Shown here: positions 1 through 8,268 of the stretch, piece after piece
Numbering within the stretch: position 1 is the first letter of the stretch
Layout of the letters: the number at the start of each line of letters is the position of its first letter
NCBI RefSeq assembly: GCF_002295115.1
Contig: NZ_NSFV01000001.1
Coordinates: 248,001-312,000, forward strand
Length of the DNA stretch: 64,000 nucleotides
DNA from: Mesorhizobium sp. WSM4311
Lineage (GTDB): Bacteria; Pseudomonadota; Alphaproteobacteria; Rhizobiales; Rhizobiaceae
Reading direction: 5' to 3'
Notes under the pieces: model-generated
Databases searched by the model: none
What the model was told of the DNA's origin: nothing
What the model saw: the letters and a program-made list of their open reading frames with translations, nothing else
Made by a program: the position numbers and the translations under genes

Positions 1-2
1 GG

Positions 3-227
3 CACGTCAATCTTGGCGCCGGCGATCCCTATGTCGTGCTCGGCATCGAGCGCGGCCGGCCGTTCGAGGAGGTCAGGAAGCGCTACCGCAAGCTGGTCTC
101 AGACAACCATCCCGACCGGCTGATCGCGCGTGGCCTGCCGCAGGAATTCATCAAGATCGCCACCACCAGGGTCGCGGCGATCAACGCCGCCTATGAAATG
201 ATCGAGCGGGGCCTGCGGCACGCATGA
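3..227 (+). CDS. DnaJ-domain protein, C-terminal part (5' end outside window)
   Basis: The reading frame is open from the first bases of the window, so the N-terminus lies upstream. What remains is a J-domain: a helix with the R-K-x-Y-R-K-L pattern followed by the diagnostic HPD tripeptide (in SDNHPDRL) and the last helix ending about 10 residues before the stop. A C-terminal J-domain is the arrangement of DjlA-like co-chaperones, which carry a TerB-like domain in front and stimulate the ATPase of DnaK. The TerB part cannot be seen here, so DjlA-like is an inference. The stop overlaps the start of the amidase gene (ATGA), which implies co-transcription. Confidence 0.8.
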   Translation, partial: HVNLGAGDPYVVLGIERGRPFEEVRKRYRKLVSDNHPDRLIARGLPQEFIKIATTRVAAINAAYEMIERGLRHA

Positions 228-979
228 GCGGCTTCCTGCCCGACGAGCCGAGCGCCGAGGTCAGGGTATCGCCGAATTTTGGGCCAAGGCGTGATGCGCT
301 GAAACCCGACATGATCGTGCTGCACTACACCGGCATGGCGACCGGTGCCGGGGCGGAAGCCTGGCTATGCGATCCGGCGAGCGAGGTTTCATCGCACTAT
401 CTCGTGCATGAGAACGGCCACATCGTGCAGATGGTCCGGGAAAGCGACCGCGCCTGGCACGCCGGCAAGAGTTCCTGGTTCGGACGCACCGATATCAATT
501 CCTGCTCGGTGGGCATCGAGATCGTCAATCCTGGCCATTCGCTGGGCTATGCCGGGTTTCCCCGGCGCCAGATCGAGGCGGTGATCGGCCTGTGCAAGGG
601 AATTACCGCGCGGCATGCGATCCCCGCCATGCGGGTGCTGGCGCATTCCGACGTGGCACCGGGCCGTAAGATCGATCCTGGCGAGAAGTTCCCGTGGGCC
701 GCCCTGTTCATGGCCGGCGTCGGTCATCTCGTGCCGGCCGCACCCATCAGGCGCGGAACCGCGCTGAAGCCCGGCGACAGCGGCACCGATGTCGAGGCGT
801 TGCAGTCTATGCTGACGCTCTATGGCTATGGCGTCGAGATATCGGGTGTTTTCGACCATCAGACGCGGATTGTCGTCGAGGCGTTCCAACGGCATTTTCG
901 ACCCCGTCTGGTCGACGGGCTGGCCGATGGCTCGACCATGCGCACGCTGCAGAAGTTGCTTGCCTCGGTGAGCGGATAA
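224..979 (+). CDS. N-acetylmuramoyl-L-alanine amidase (Amidase_2) with peptidoglycan-binding domain
   Basis: Predicted zinc amidase of 251 residues that cleaves the bond between MurNAc and the stem peptide, in peptidoglycan recycling or turnover. The Amidase_2 fold spans about residues 15-160. H34 (in LHYTGM), H141 (in LAHSDVAPGRK) and D151 (in KIDPG) fit the zinc ligands, with K149 nearby as in AmpD/AmiD proteins. Residues about 175-248 form a PG_binding_1 domain (LKPGDSGTDVEALQ and AFQRHFRP). I see no clear signal peptide, so it may act in the cytoplasm like AmpD, although the wall-binding domain argues for an envelope role as in AmiD. The ATG overlaps the stop of the DnaJ-domain gene. Confidence 0.88.
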   Translation: MSGFLPDEPSAEVRVSPNFGPRRDALKPDMIVLHYTGMATGAGAEAWLCDPASEVSSHYLVHENGHIVQMVRESDRAWHAGKSSWFGRTDINSCSVGIEIVNPGHSLGYAGFPRRQIEAVIGLCKGITARHAIPAMRVLAHSDVAPGRKIDPGEKFPWAALFMAGVGHLVPAAPIRRGTALKPGDSGTDVEALQSMLTLYGYGVEISGVFDHQTRIVVEAFQRHFRPRLVDGLADGSTMRTLQKLLASVSG

Positions 980-1189
980 CGCGGGGGCAAGGCGCCGCCC
1001 AAGTAGTCTTTTTCCCTGTAAGGTTACAAACTGTCACTCAAAGTGACTTGCCCCGCCTTCATTGGCGCCAATTCGGGCCTCAAAGGGCAATTCGTACAGT
1101 TTGTCGGATCTCCAGCCCCCGGATGTTCCGCTATTAATCAAGCAGTGCCACGTGAATATCTTCGCGTGGTCCAGACAGAACAGGATCAC

Positions 1190-1894
1190 ATGCAGAAATT
1201 GACCGTTGTAACGGCAGCTCTTGCTGCCGGCGTAGTGACTTTTGCCTTCAGCGCGGCCGATGCCGCGACATGGAGCCCCCGGGCCGATCAGGGGCTCGTC
1301 GCGGTGACCAAGGGCAAGGCCACTTCAGCCAAAAGCAGCAGCAGCCTGAAGGCAACGGCGAAGCAGGCTTCCGCCAAGGTGGAAAAAGCCAGCTCGACCA
1401 AGGCGAAGAAATCCTCCGCCAAAAGACGGACGACGCGTGGCCGCAAGACCGTCGACATGACGACAACGGCATCGATCGGTCTCAGGAACGTCGCTGCGTC
1501 GACGGCGGCAGTGGCCAGCAGCGGCCAGTATTCCGCGATCGTTGCCCGCTATGCGGCAAGCTACGGCGTTCCGGTGTCGCTGGCCAACGCCGTCATCACG
1601 ATCGAGAGCAACTACCGGCCGAACATGGTCGGCAGCGCCGGCGAGATCGGCCTGATGCAGATCAAGCCGGCGACGGCGCGGATGATGGGCTACAACGGTT
1701 CGGCCAAGGGCCTGTTCGATCCCGACACCAACATCAAATACGGCATGAAGTATCTCGCTCTGGCGCAGAACCTTGGCGGTGGCACGACCTGTGGCACGAT
1801 CCTGAAATACAATGCCGGCCATGCCGCGACGCGGATGAACCCGATCTCGGCCGCCTATTGCAGCAAGGTCAAGGTTCAGATGGCCGCGCTCTGA
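1190..1894 (+). CDS. lytic transglycosylase SLT-domain protein
   Basis: Secreted lytic transglycosylase of 234 residues, which cleaves MurNAc-GlcNAc bonds to give 1,6-anhydromuropeptides. The ATG at 1190 is preceded by AGGA and opens a signal peptide (residues 1 to about 26, ending SAADAA). A longer reading from 1043 would bury this signal, so I reject it. A low-complexity Ser/Lys/Ala linker (residues 40-90) leads to the SLT domain (about 115-220), with the catalytic glutamate E139 in ITIESNY, then GLMQIKP and a C-terminal AKYNAGH-like motif. The 210 bases upstream hold a 12-base palindrome (1061-1072) and a small inverted repeat (1033-1047) that could be regulatory. A rho-independent terminator follows. 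Confidence 0.88.
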   Translation: MQKLTVVTAALAAGVVTFAFSAADAATWSPRADQGLVAVTKGKATSAKSSSSLKATAKQASAKVEKASSTKAKKSSAKRRTTRGRKTVDMTTTASIGLRNVAASTAAVASSGQYSAIVARYAASYGVPVSLANAVITIESNYRPNMVGSAGEIGLMQIKPATARMMGYNGSAKGLFDPDTNIKYGMKYLALAQNLGGGTTCGTILKYNAGHAATRMNPISAAYCSKVKVQMAAL

Positions 1895-1908
1895 TAGCAA
1901 GTTGCGAG

Positions 1909-1933
1909 AGCCGGCGGACAAGCCGGCTTTTTC
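1909..1933 (+). terminator. rho-independent terminator after the transglycosylase gene
   Basis: Seven-base-pair stem AGCCGGC/GCCGGCT with a six-base loop, followed directly by TTTTTC. It starts 15 bases after the stop codon and separates the gene from rnpB. Confidence 0.8.
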
Positions 1934-1970
1934 ATTTGCGTTTTCCCGGCTGAACCCCTTTATACGCCTT

Positions 1971-2370
1971 GCCAGCTGGCTGGGCGGCCGCACTCGCAAA
2001 CGCCGAAAGGCCGCGAGTGAGGAAAGTCCGGGCTCCATGGAGACACGGTGCCGGTTAATGGCCGGCGGGGGCGACCCCAGGGAAAGTGCCACAGAAAGCA
2101 AACCGCCACGACTTTGTCGGGGTAAGGGTGAAAGGGTGGGGTAAGAGCCCACCGCGCGACTGGCAACAGGAGCGGCACGGTAAACCCCACCGGGAGCAAA
2201 ACCGAATAGGGGCGGTGCGAGGGGAAACCCTCGAGGGCTGTTTCCGGCTCACCGTCCGGGTAGGTTGCGTGAGGCGCATGGCAACATGCGCCCAAGATGA
2301 ATGGTCGCCACGTTCTCGTCCCGCAAGGGGCGAGGGCCATACAGAACCCGGCTTACAGGCCAGCTGGCAG
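1971..2370 (+). ncRNA. rnpB: RNase P RNA (bacterial type A)
   Basis: Catalytic RNA of ribonuclease P, which matures tRNA 5' ends. The 5' conserved core GAGGAAAGTCCGGGCTCC starts at 2019. Downstream come ACAGAAA (about 2090) and the 3' conserved ACAGAACCCGGCTTAC at 2341-2356. The terminal P1 helix is formed by GCCAGCTGGC at 1971-1980 and the matching copy at 2359-2368, which fixes both ends within a few bases. A TATACG box at 1961-1966 with TTGCGT at 1936-1941 is a possible promoter (19-base spacing, a little long). A GCGCC/GGCGC hairpin at 2410-2423 may be the terminator but has no clean T-run. Nearby short ORFs on both strands are shadows of this RNA. Confidence 0.95.
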
Positions 2371-2538
2371 TTTCGTCCTCGAAGAGAAGTCCTTTGAGAT
2401 CAGCAGGTTGCGCCCTCGGGCGCGCCTGTCGATTCAAGTCTTTTCGGCTATTCGCCTACAAGAACCCAGCTCGGCCTCACTTGAAGCTGGTGCGATTAAA
2501 TCCTACTGTGGTCCGAGAACGATATCGGGAGCCCTATC

Positions 2539-2814
2539 ATGGGACAGGTCGACAAGCGCAGCATCACGCTCTCGCCGGAACTGGCGCAAGCGGTGGACGA
2601 CGTGGTCGCCGCCGGCGAATATGCCTCGGCGAGCGAGGTCATCCGCGATGCGCTGCGGCAGTGGAAGGACCGTCGCGATCTCTTCGGCTATACGATCGAG
2701 GAACTACGCAAGTTGGTGCAGGAAGGGATCGACAGCGGGCCGGGACGATTTGCATCGATGGATGAAATCAAGGCCGAGGCACGGAGACGCTTGCGATCTG
2801 ACGACGCGGCATGA
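2539..2814 (+). CDS. parD: ParD-family antitoxin (ribbon-helix-helix)
   Basis: Ninety-one residues. The N-terminus fits a MetJ/Arc ribbon-helix-helix: a beta strand KRSITLSPELAQAVDD, then a helix with SASEVIRDALRQW, the standard ParD/CopG pattern. The C-terminal half (about 50-91) is charged and would wrap the toxin. ParD proteins bind their own promoter and neutralise ParE by direct binding. The 3' end overlaps the ParE-like frame that follows, so the two are translated together. The module sits between rnpB and a metabolic gene, a common kind of site for chromosomal toxin-antitoxin pairs. Upstream, about 165 bases after rnpB hold no other gene. Confidence 0.85.
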   Translation: MGQVDKRSITLSPELAQAVDDVVAAGEYASASEVIRDALRQWKDRRDLFGYTIEELRKLVQEGIDSGPGRFASMDEIKAEARRRLRSDDAA

Positions 2815-3106
2815 ATTTTCTGCCCATCGTCCAGAACGCACGGAAGACGATCTGATCGCGATCTGGCTTCATGTTGCGCGCGACAACGAGGCCGCAGCCG
2901 ATCGGCTGCTCGACCGCTTCGAGGCGCGGTGGCAGCAACTGGCTTCCTTTCCCTCCTCAGGCGCGCCACGTGACGACATTGGGCCTGGCATCCGTCATCT
3001 GGTCGTCGGCGAGTATCTCACTCTGTATCGCGTCGGCGACGCGATCGAAATTCTTCGCGTGCTGCACGGCCATCGCAACATCGAGGCCGACGACCTCGGT
3101 TCGTGA
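2762..3106 (+). CDS. parE: ParE-family toxin (RelE/ParE fold)
   Basis: Predicted type II toxin. Known ParE proteins poison DNA gyrase, although family members vary. Typical features are an N-terminal helix DLIAIWLHVARDN, AADRLLDRFEARWQQLASFPSSGAPRD split over two helices, and a C-terminal sheet with IRHLVVGEYLTLYRV and ILRVLHGHR. The start is uncertain. The first in-frame ATG is at 2762, inside parD, giving 114 residues. The homology-like region begins near 2813, and the codon ACGCGGCATGAA suggests that a true ATG was replaced by CTG at 2798. No GTG or TTG lies between. Translational coupling to parD is likely. The pair looks complete apart from the start codon. Confidence 0.75.
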   Translation: MKSRPRHGDACDLTTRHEFSAHRPERTEDDLIAIWLHVARDNEAAADRLLDRFEARWQQLASFPSSGAPRDDIGPGIRHLVVGEYLTLYRVGDAIEILRVLHGHRNIEADDLGS

Positions 3107-3114
3107 TCGGCCTG

Positions 3115-4230
3115 TCAGGTGCTGATCCTGTCCAGCGACGTCTCGATGGCCTTCCAGAGTTCTTCCACCGGTTCGCAGCCGATCGAGAGGCGCACAAAGC
3201 CGGGCGGCACCGCATCACCTCGCTTCGAGCGCCGCTCGGCCGAAGTGTGGACGCCGCCGAAGGAGGTCGCGGCCTCTATCAATGGGCAATTGTTGATGAA
3301 ATCCTCGGCCTTGTCCTCCGAGGCGAGGTCGAACGAGATGAGGAAGCCGAAGCGCTCCATCTGGGCGCGGGCGAGGTTGTGCGACGGGTCGCCGTTCAGG
3401 CCGGGAAAACGCAGGCCACGCACCGCGCGATGTTCCCTCAGCCGCTGCGCGATCGTTTCGGCGGACGAGCACATGCGGTCGAAGCGCACTTCCAGTGTTT
3501 CGAGGCCGCGATGCACCAGCCATGCCTCGAACGGCCCGGGAATGCCGCCGGCCATTGCCCGCCAGTCCGTCACCTTGGTGATGATGTCGGCGTCGCGGCT
3601 GGCGACGTGGCCGAACAGCACGTCCGAATGGCCGTTGACCGCCTTGGTGTCGGCGGAGACGACGACATCGGCGCCGAAGTCGAGCGGACGCTGGCCGAAT
3701 GGCGTCATCGTCGTGTTGTCGATGACAAGGACCCCGCCTTGTTCGTGGACAGCCTTGGCAATCGCCGAGATATCGCAGATGTCCAGCCGCGGATTGGACG
3801 GGGTTTCCACGAAGACCAGCGAATAGCCTTTGAAGCCGCCGTCAAGGAAGGTTGGCGTCGGCCTGGTGTCGCAGGTGATGCCGAGCGGCTTCAGGAAGCG
3901 TTCGGCCATCGCGCGCGTCGCATGATAGCCGTCCGCCGGCAGGAGCACGCGATCGCCTGATTTCAGGAGCGCGAAAAACACCGACGAAATCGCGCCCATT
4001 CCAGAGGGAAAACTCACGCATTGCGCATCTTCCAAATGGCCGAGCACATGTTCCACGGCGCGCCAGGTTGGATTGTCGTAGCGGCCATATTGATCGAACC
4101 CGGTCTCTACACCCGGCGTGTGAAAGATCGACGCCATGGTCAGCGGCAAGGGGATCGGATCGCCACTGGCGAAATCGCGGCTGCGCAAATGAGAAAGTTC
4201 GGCGGCGCGTGACTTTGCCGTCTCGGACAT
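3115..4230 (-). CDS. cystathionine gamma-lyase/synthase-family PLP enzyme
   Basis: Cys/Met-metabolism PLP enzyme of 371 residues, fold type I. The Schiff-base lysine is K196 in SADTKAVNGHSD, D171 in LVIDNT pairs with the PLP nitrogen, and YGRYDNPT (48-55) and SFPSGMGA (73-80) are the phosphate and cofactor motifs. The family performs beta- or gamma-elimination or replacement on cystathionine, homocysteine or O-acyl-homoserine. Sequence alone does not decide which, and cystathionine gamma-lyase is my best guess. The ATG at 4230 is chosen because the family begins at this point. The frame stays open upstream to 4659 but that stretch is the shared divergent promoter region with mraZ. The 3' end faces parE with an 8-base gap. 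Confidence 0.82.
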   Translation of the reverse strand: MSETAKSRAAELSHLRSRDFASGDPIPLPLTMASIFHTPGVETGFDQYGRYDNPTWRAVEHVLGHLEDAQCVSFPSGMGAISSVFFALLKSGDRVLLPADGYHATRAMAERFLKPLGITCDTRPTPTFLDGGFKGYSLVFVETPSNPRLDICDISAIAKAVHEQGGVLVIDNTTMTPFGQRPLDFGADVVVSADTKAVNGHSDVLFGHVASRDADIITKVTDWRAMAGGIPGPFEAWLVHRGLETLEVRFDRMCSSAETIAQRLREHRAVRGLRFPGLNGDPSHNLARAQMERFGFLISFDLASEDKAEDFINNCPLIEAATSFGGVHTSAERRSKRGDAVPPGFVRLSIGCEPVEELWKAIETSLDRIST

Positions 4231-4421
4231 GAACTCGATCCTTGTTTTTGGGCGGAAGACGTCGCTCGACGCTATGCGCGCGGGTGATCGGCGGCAAGCC
4301 AGGTCTTTTGGGCCAGCGGGCTCTAAACGCTTCGTTAGGCTTAATGGATCATAAAGACGGGACGTGCCGTAACGGCTGCTCGGATTGGTCGCGATGCGCG
4401 TGTTTATGAAGCCTATTCCCG

Positions 4422-4452
4422 TTGACGCCCATAGTGCCCCATGATATCCCAT
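4422..4452 (+). promoter_or_regulatory. dcw promoter with three MraZ-type boxes
   Basis: A candidate promoter has TTGACG at 4422-4427 and TATCCC at 4445-4450, spaced 17 bases. CCCAT occurs at 4428-4432, 4438-4442 and 4448-4452, exactly 10 bases apart. Read on the minus strand this is TGGGA, TGGGG and TGGGC with 5-base spacers, which is the published MraZ operator pattern (TGGG[A/G] repeats with 5-base gaps). The boxes lie between and over the -35 and -10, so MraZ binding would block transcription of its own operon. The remaining 406-base gap (4231-4636) holds a roughly 180-base leader before mraZ with small GC hairpins (4504-4520, 4537-4548) and no gene that I can support. Confidence 0.65.
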
Positions 4453-4636
4453 CAAGACATCACAGCCTTCGTTCCGCGTCAGGGTAAAGCGTACGCCAGT
4501 CGGGCAGCCGCGGCGGCTGCGCGTTTGCCGGTTTTTGCCCGTGCGGGCGAGGCTGATACGGGGCAGGGAACGCGCAGCGGCGGCGCGTGCGAGACGATGA
4601 AGAGGGGTGCGGCGGCGCAAGCGGCCGTAGCGTTTA

Positions 4637-5095
4637 ATGGACCGGTTTCTGTCGAACACGGTGAGCAGGATCGATGCGAAGGGGCGGGTGTCCGTTCCGG
4701 CGCATTTCCGCGCCGTCGTGCAGAAGCGCGGCTATTCGGAACTCTATGCATTGCGCTGTCTGGACCTGCCGGCGATGGATGTCGGCGGGCTCGACCTGCT
4801 CGACCGCTACGAGCAGCGCATCGCGCAGGAGGATCCCTTTCTGCAGACGGCGGACGACATGTCGTTCTTCTGCCATGGCGACGGAGCATTCCTGAAACTC
4901 GACCAGGACGGCCGCATCACGATGAGCGATTTCATTCGCGAGCATACCGGCATCTCGGCGGAGGTGGCCTTTGTCGGGCGCGGCAATTTCTTTCAGATCT
5001 GGGAGCCGGGACGGCTTGCGGCCTATGGGGCGCAGGCACGGGCCAGGCTTTTGCTGCTTCGGCAGGGGACGAAGCCTGGGGAGCGACCGGAATGA
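4637..5095 (+). CDS. mraZ: transcriptional regulator MraZ
   Basis: First gene of the division/cell-wall cluster, 152 residues. It has two AbrB-like swapped-hairpin domains, each with the family DxxGR motif: DAKGR at 13-17 and DQDGR at 89-93. MraZ forms ring-shaped oligomers that bind DNA and represses or tunes the dcw operon. The predicted binding sites are in this promoter about 185 bases upstream. Its stop overlaps the rsmH start (AATGA), a standard mraZ-rsmH coupling. The C-terminal 10 residues are Leu/Arg-rich and a little longer than in E. coli. Confidence 0.95.
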   Translation: MDRFLSNTVSRIDAKGRVSVPAHFRAVVQKRGYSELYALRCLDLPAMDVGGLDLLDRYEQRIAQEDPFLQTADDMSFFCHGDGAFLKLDQDGRITMSDFIREHTGISAEVAFVGRGNFFQIWEPGRLAAYGAQARARLLLLRQGTKPGERPE

Positions 5096-6108
5096 CGGCG
5101 GGCCACGGCGATGACGTCCACGCCGTTGGCGGATCGGTCCGCCACATTCCGGTTCTCCTTGCCGAAGTGCTCGAGGCACTGGCGCCGGCGGAGGGCGACA
5201 TCATCATCGACGGCACGTTCGGCGCCGGCGGCTACACCAAGGCCATTCTGGCGACCGGCGCTTCCGTCGTCGCCATCGACCGCGATCCCGACGCGATCGC
5301 CGCCGGGCGCGATCTCGAGGCGCAATCGGGCGGCCGGCTGAGGCTGGTGCAGGCGCCGTTCTCGACGCTGGACGAGCATGTCGAAAGCGCCGACGGCGTC
5401 GTGCTCGACATTGGCGTGTCCTCCATGCAGCTCGACCAGGCCGAGCGCGGCTTTTCCTTCCGCTTCGACGGGCCGCTCGACATGCGCATGGCGCAGGCGG
5501 GCCTGAGTGCGGCCGACGTCGTCAACAGCTTCAAGCCGGGCGACCTTGCCCGCATCTTCGGCTTCCTCGGCGAGGAGCGTCACGCCGGCCGCATCGCCCG
5601 CATGATCGAGGCGCGCCGCGAAAAGAAGCCATTCGAGCGCACGCTGGAACTGGCCGACGCCATCGAAACGCATATCGGCCGCGCGCCGAAGGACAAGATC
5701 CACCCGGCGACCCGCGTCTTCCAGGCGCTGCGCATCTTCGTCAATGACGAACTCGGTGAACTGGCCAAGGCGTTATTCGCGGCCGAACGCGCATTGAAGC
5801 CCGGCGGGCGTCTGGCCGTGGTGACGTTCCATTCGCTGGAAGACCGCATCGTCAAGCGCTTCATCGCCGACCGTGCCGACGTCGCCACGGGATCACGTCA
5901 CCTGCCCGAGGCGCATGCGCGCACGGCGACCTTCCGCAAGGCCGGTGGCGGCGTGACGGCTGATGATGCCGAGGTCGCTGCCAATCCGCGCGCCCGCTCG
6001 GCCAGGCTGCGCGCTGCGATCCGCACCGAGGCGCCGGCGCGCGCCGGCGATTTTTCGATTTTCGGCCTTCCAAAGCTTCCCGGCATCGATCGGCCGGGGG
6101 AGAGGTAA
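5092..6108 (+). CDS. rsmH: 16S rRNA (cytosine(1402)-N(4))-methyltransferase RsmH
   Basis: SAM-dependent methyltransferase (formerly MraW) that adds N4-methyl to C1402 in the ribosomal P site. It has 338 residues from the ATG at 5092, which overlaps the mraZ stop. [14 protein letters not shown] opens the fold, [14 protein letters not shown] is the SAM-binding loop, [11 protein letters not shown] and [11 protein letters not shown] are family signatures, and [14 protein letters not shown] lies in the C-terminal part. The same frame is open upstream to 4441, but that part overlaps mraZ in another frame and is not coding. The length matches the family. The ftsL start follows 4 bases after the stop. 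Confidence 0.95.
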   Translation: MTAGHGDDVHAVGGSVRHIPVLLAEVLEALAPAEGDIIIDGTFGAGGYTKAILATGASVVAIDRDPDAIAAGRDLEAQSGGRLRLVQAPFSTLDEHVESADGVVLDIGVSSMQLDQAERGFSFRFDGPLDMRMAQAGLSAADVVNSFKPGDLARIFGFLGEERHAGRIARMIEARREKKPFERTLELADAIETHIGRAPKDKIHPATRVFQALRIFVNDELGELAKALFAAERALKPGGRLAVVTFHSLEDRIVKRFIADRADVATGSRHLPEAHARTATFRKAGGGVTADDAEVAANPRARSARLRAAIRTEAPARAGDFSIFGLPKLPGIDRPGER

Positions 6109-6112
6109 GCAC

Positions 6113-6508
6113 GTGTTCCGTACCAGCGACATTGTCCTGATCGCCGTCATGGTTTCGGCGGCGGCCCTGACCTACAAGACCAAGCGCGAGGCCGAGGATC
6201 AGTTGGCGGCGGTGCAGAAGATCCACAACCAGATACGCTATGAGGAGGAGACGATCGACCTGCTCAAGGCGGACTGGAGCCTGCTCACGCAGCCGTCGCG
6301 GCTGCAGAAGCTCGCCGAACTCTACAAGTCGCAGCTCGCACTCGAACCGGTCAGCGCCCGCCAGATCGTCGGCTTGGGCGACCTGCCGGCCAAGGCCCTG
6401 GACATCCAGGACATTCTGAACGGACGCCAGGGCGGCATGGCCGACAATTCCGACAAGGCGCCTGCGGACGGCAAGGATCCCGTCGTGACTGGAGGCATCG
6501 CCCAATGA
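6113..6508 (+). CDS. ftsL: cell division protein FtsL
   Basis: Small bitopic division protein of 131 residues that forms the FtsQ-FtsL-FtsB periplasmic complex, which activates FtsW-FtsI. I choose the GTG start at 6113 because it is preceded by GGGGGAGAGG and gives the expected topology: a short cytoplasmic tail, one membrane helix (about residues 5-22), then a coiled-coil with heptads through about residue 70 (AEDQLAAVQKIHNQIRYEEE). The Gly/Asp-rich tail has no known motif. Assignment rests on topology and gene order, since FtsL sequences are poorly conserved. The stop overlaps the ftsI start (ATGA). Confidence 0.88.
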   Translation: MFRTSDIVLIAVMVSAAALTYKTKREAEDQLAAVQKIHNQIRYEEETIDLLKADWSLLTQPSRLQKLAELYKSQLALEPVSARQIVGLGDLPAKALDIQDILNGRQGGMADNSDKAPADGKDPVVTGGIAQ

Positions 6509-8214
6509 TCGGCAAACTGCTGAAGCGTCGCGCAAGGACGGGTGAAGACGGATCGATCGTCGTCGAGGGCGCACGCAAGGCGACCGGCGGCAAGGGCAAG
6601 GCGCGCATCGTGATGACGATGGCGGTGTTCTTCGGCATCTTCTCGACCATTTCAGGGCGATTGGTCTATCTCGGCTTCCAGACGCCTGACCTGTCGGGGG
6701 GGCCGCAGAGCCGGATCACCGCCTCGCGGCCCGACATTGTCGACCGCAATGGCGAAGTGCTGGCGACCGACATCAAGACGGCGTCGCTGTTCGCCGAGCC
6801 GCGCCGCATCGTCGACGCCGACGAGGCCATCGAGAAGCTGTCGACGGTGCTGCCCGAGATCGATTACGAGCAGACCTACCACAAGCTCAAGAGCGGCGCC
6901 GGCTTCGTCTGGCTGCAGCGGCAGCTGACGCCCAAGCAGCAGGCCGACATCATGCAGCTCGGCATTCCCGGTTTCGGCTTCCGCACGGAGAAGCGCCGTT
7001 TCTATCCGAGCGGCGAAACCTCGTCCTACATTGTCGGCCTGACCAACATCGACAACCAGGGCATCTCCGGCATGGAGAAATATATCGACGAGCAGGGCCT
7101 GAGCGACCTGCAGGCGTCGGGCCTGGCGGTGGCCAAGGATCTCAAGCCGGTGAAGCTGTCGATCGATCTGCGCGTCCAGCATGTTGTGCGCGACGAGATT
7201 GCCGCCGGCCTGGAGCGCTATCGCGCGCTCGGCGCCGGCGCCGTCGTGCTCAACGTCAAGACCGGCGAAGTGGTGGCCATGGCCTCGGTGCCGGATTTCG
7301 ATCCGAACAATCCTTACAATGCGCAGGAAAAGGATCGGCTGAACCGGATGTCGGCGGGCCTCTATGAGATGGGCTCGACCTTCAAGAGCTTCACCTCGGC
7401 CATGGCGCTCGATTCCGGCAAGGCGACGATGAACAGTCGTTTCGACGCGTCGCATCCGATCCGGGTCGGCCATCAGGCCATTCACGATTTCCACGGCAAG
7501 AACCGTGTGCTGTCCTTGCCGGAGGTGTTCCTCTATTCGTCCAACATCGGCTCGGCCAGAGAGGCCGAACTGGTGGGCATCGAAGGGCACCGGGAATTCC
7601 TGCATCGCCTTGGCATCCTGGAAAGGATGCAGACCGAACTGCCGGAAGTCGCCCGCCCGACCGAACCGAAGGTCTGGAAACAGGTCAATTCGTTCACCAT
7701 CGCCTTCGGCCATGGCGTATCGACGACCCCGCTCCAGGCGGCTGTCGGCTGCGCGGCACTGATGAATGGCGGCTATTTGATGAATCCGACCTTCCTGGTG
7801 CGCACGCAGCAGGAAGCGATGGCGATTGCCAAGAAAGTCGTCAACGAAAAGACGGTCGAGGGCATGCGCTACCTCTATTCGCTCAATGCCGAGAAGGGCT
7901 CGGCCAGAAACGCCAGAGTCCCCGGCTACCGCGTTGGCGGCAAGACCGGAACGGCCGAGAAGGTCATCAACGGCCGCTACTCTAAAGACCTGAATTTCAA
8001 TACCTTTGTCGCCGCATTTCCAATGGACGATCCGCAATATCTGGTGTTCACGATTGCCGACGCCCCGCACCCGGAAAAGCCTGGGATGACCGACGTCGCG
8101 GCCGCGAATGCGGGGGTCATAGCGGGTAATATCATCAGGCGGTCGGCGGCCATGCTTGGCGTGAAACCAGATTTCAGCCATGAAAATGGTGCAACGTTGG
8201 TTTCCTACGAGTGA
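6505..8214 (+). CDS. ftsI: peptidoglycan D,D-transpeptidase FtsI (PBP3)
   Basis: Septal class B penicillin-binding protein of 569 residues that cross-links peptidoglycan at the division site with FtsW. It has a basic cytoplasmic tail, one membrane helix about residues 33-55, a dimerisation region, and a C-terminal transpeptidase domain. The active-site motifs are present: SxxK with catalytic S291 and K294 (GSTFK), SSN in YSSNIGSA, and KTG in GGKTGTAEK. Length and order are usual for the family. It is translationally coupled to ftsL. A 54-base gap separates it from murE, the largest gap in the mraZ-to-murB run. Confidence 0.95.
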   Translation: MIGKLLKRRARTGEDGSIVVEGARKATGGKGKARIVMTMAVFFGIFSTISGRLVYLGFQTPDLSGGPQSRITASRPDIVDRNGEVLATDIKTASLFAEPRRIVDADEAIEKLSTVLPEIDYEQTYHKLKSGAGFVWLQRQLTPKQQADIMQLGIPGFGFRTEKRRFYPSGETSSYIVGLTNIDNQGISGMEKYIDEQGLSDLQASGLAVAKDLKPVKLSIDLRVQHVVRDEIAAGLERYRALGAGAVVLNVKTGEVVAMASVPDFDPNNPYNAQEKDRLNRMSAGLYEMGSTFKSFTSAMALDSGKATMNSRFDASHPIRVGHQAIHDFHGKNRVLSLPEVFLYSSNIGSAREAELVGIEGHREFLHRLGILERMQTELPEVARPTEPKVWKQVNSFTIAFGHGVSTTPLQAAVGCAALMNGGYLMNPTFLVRTQQEAMAIAKKVVNEKTVEGMRYLYSLNAEKGSARNARVPGYRVGGKTGTAEKVINGRYSKDLNFNTFVAAFPMDDPQYLVFTIADAPHPEKPGMTDVAAANAGVIAGNIIRRSAAMLGVKPDFSHENGATLVSYE

Positions 8215-8268
8215 TTCTTAGGGCGCGCCGGCGACTGCGCGCTATTTTATTGCGGTGAACGGAACTCG

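Noticed and set aside
1984..2437. Several short ORFs over rnpB on both strands
   Set aside because: The region is the RNase P RNA with its conserved core and P1 pairing.
4231..4420. SAM-II-type riboswitch in the leader of the cystathionine lyase-like gene
   Set aside because: The leader has short GC stems but does not contain the conserved SAM-II core; no structure I can support.
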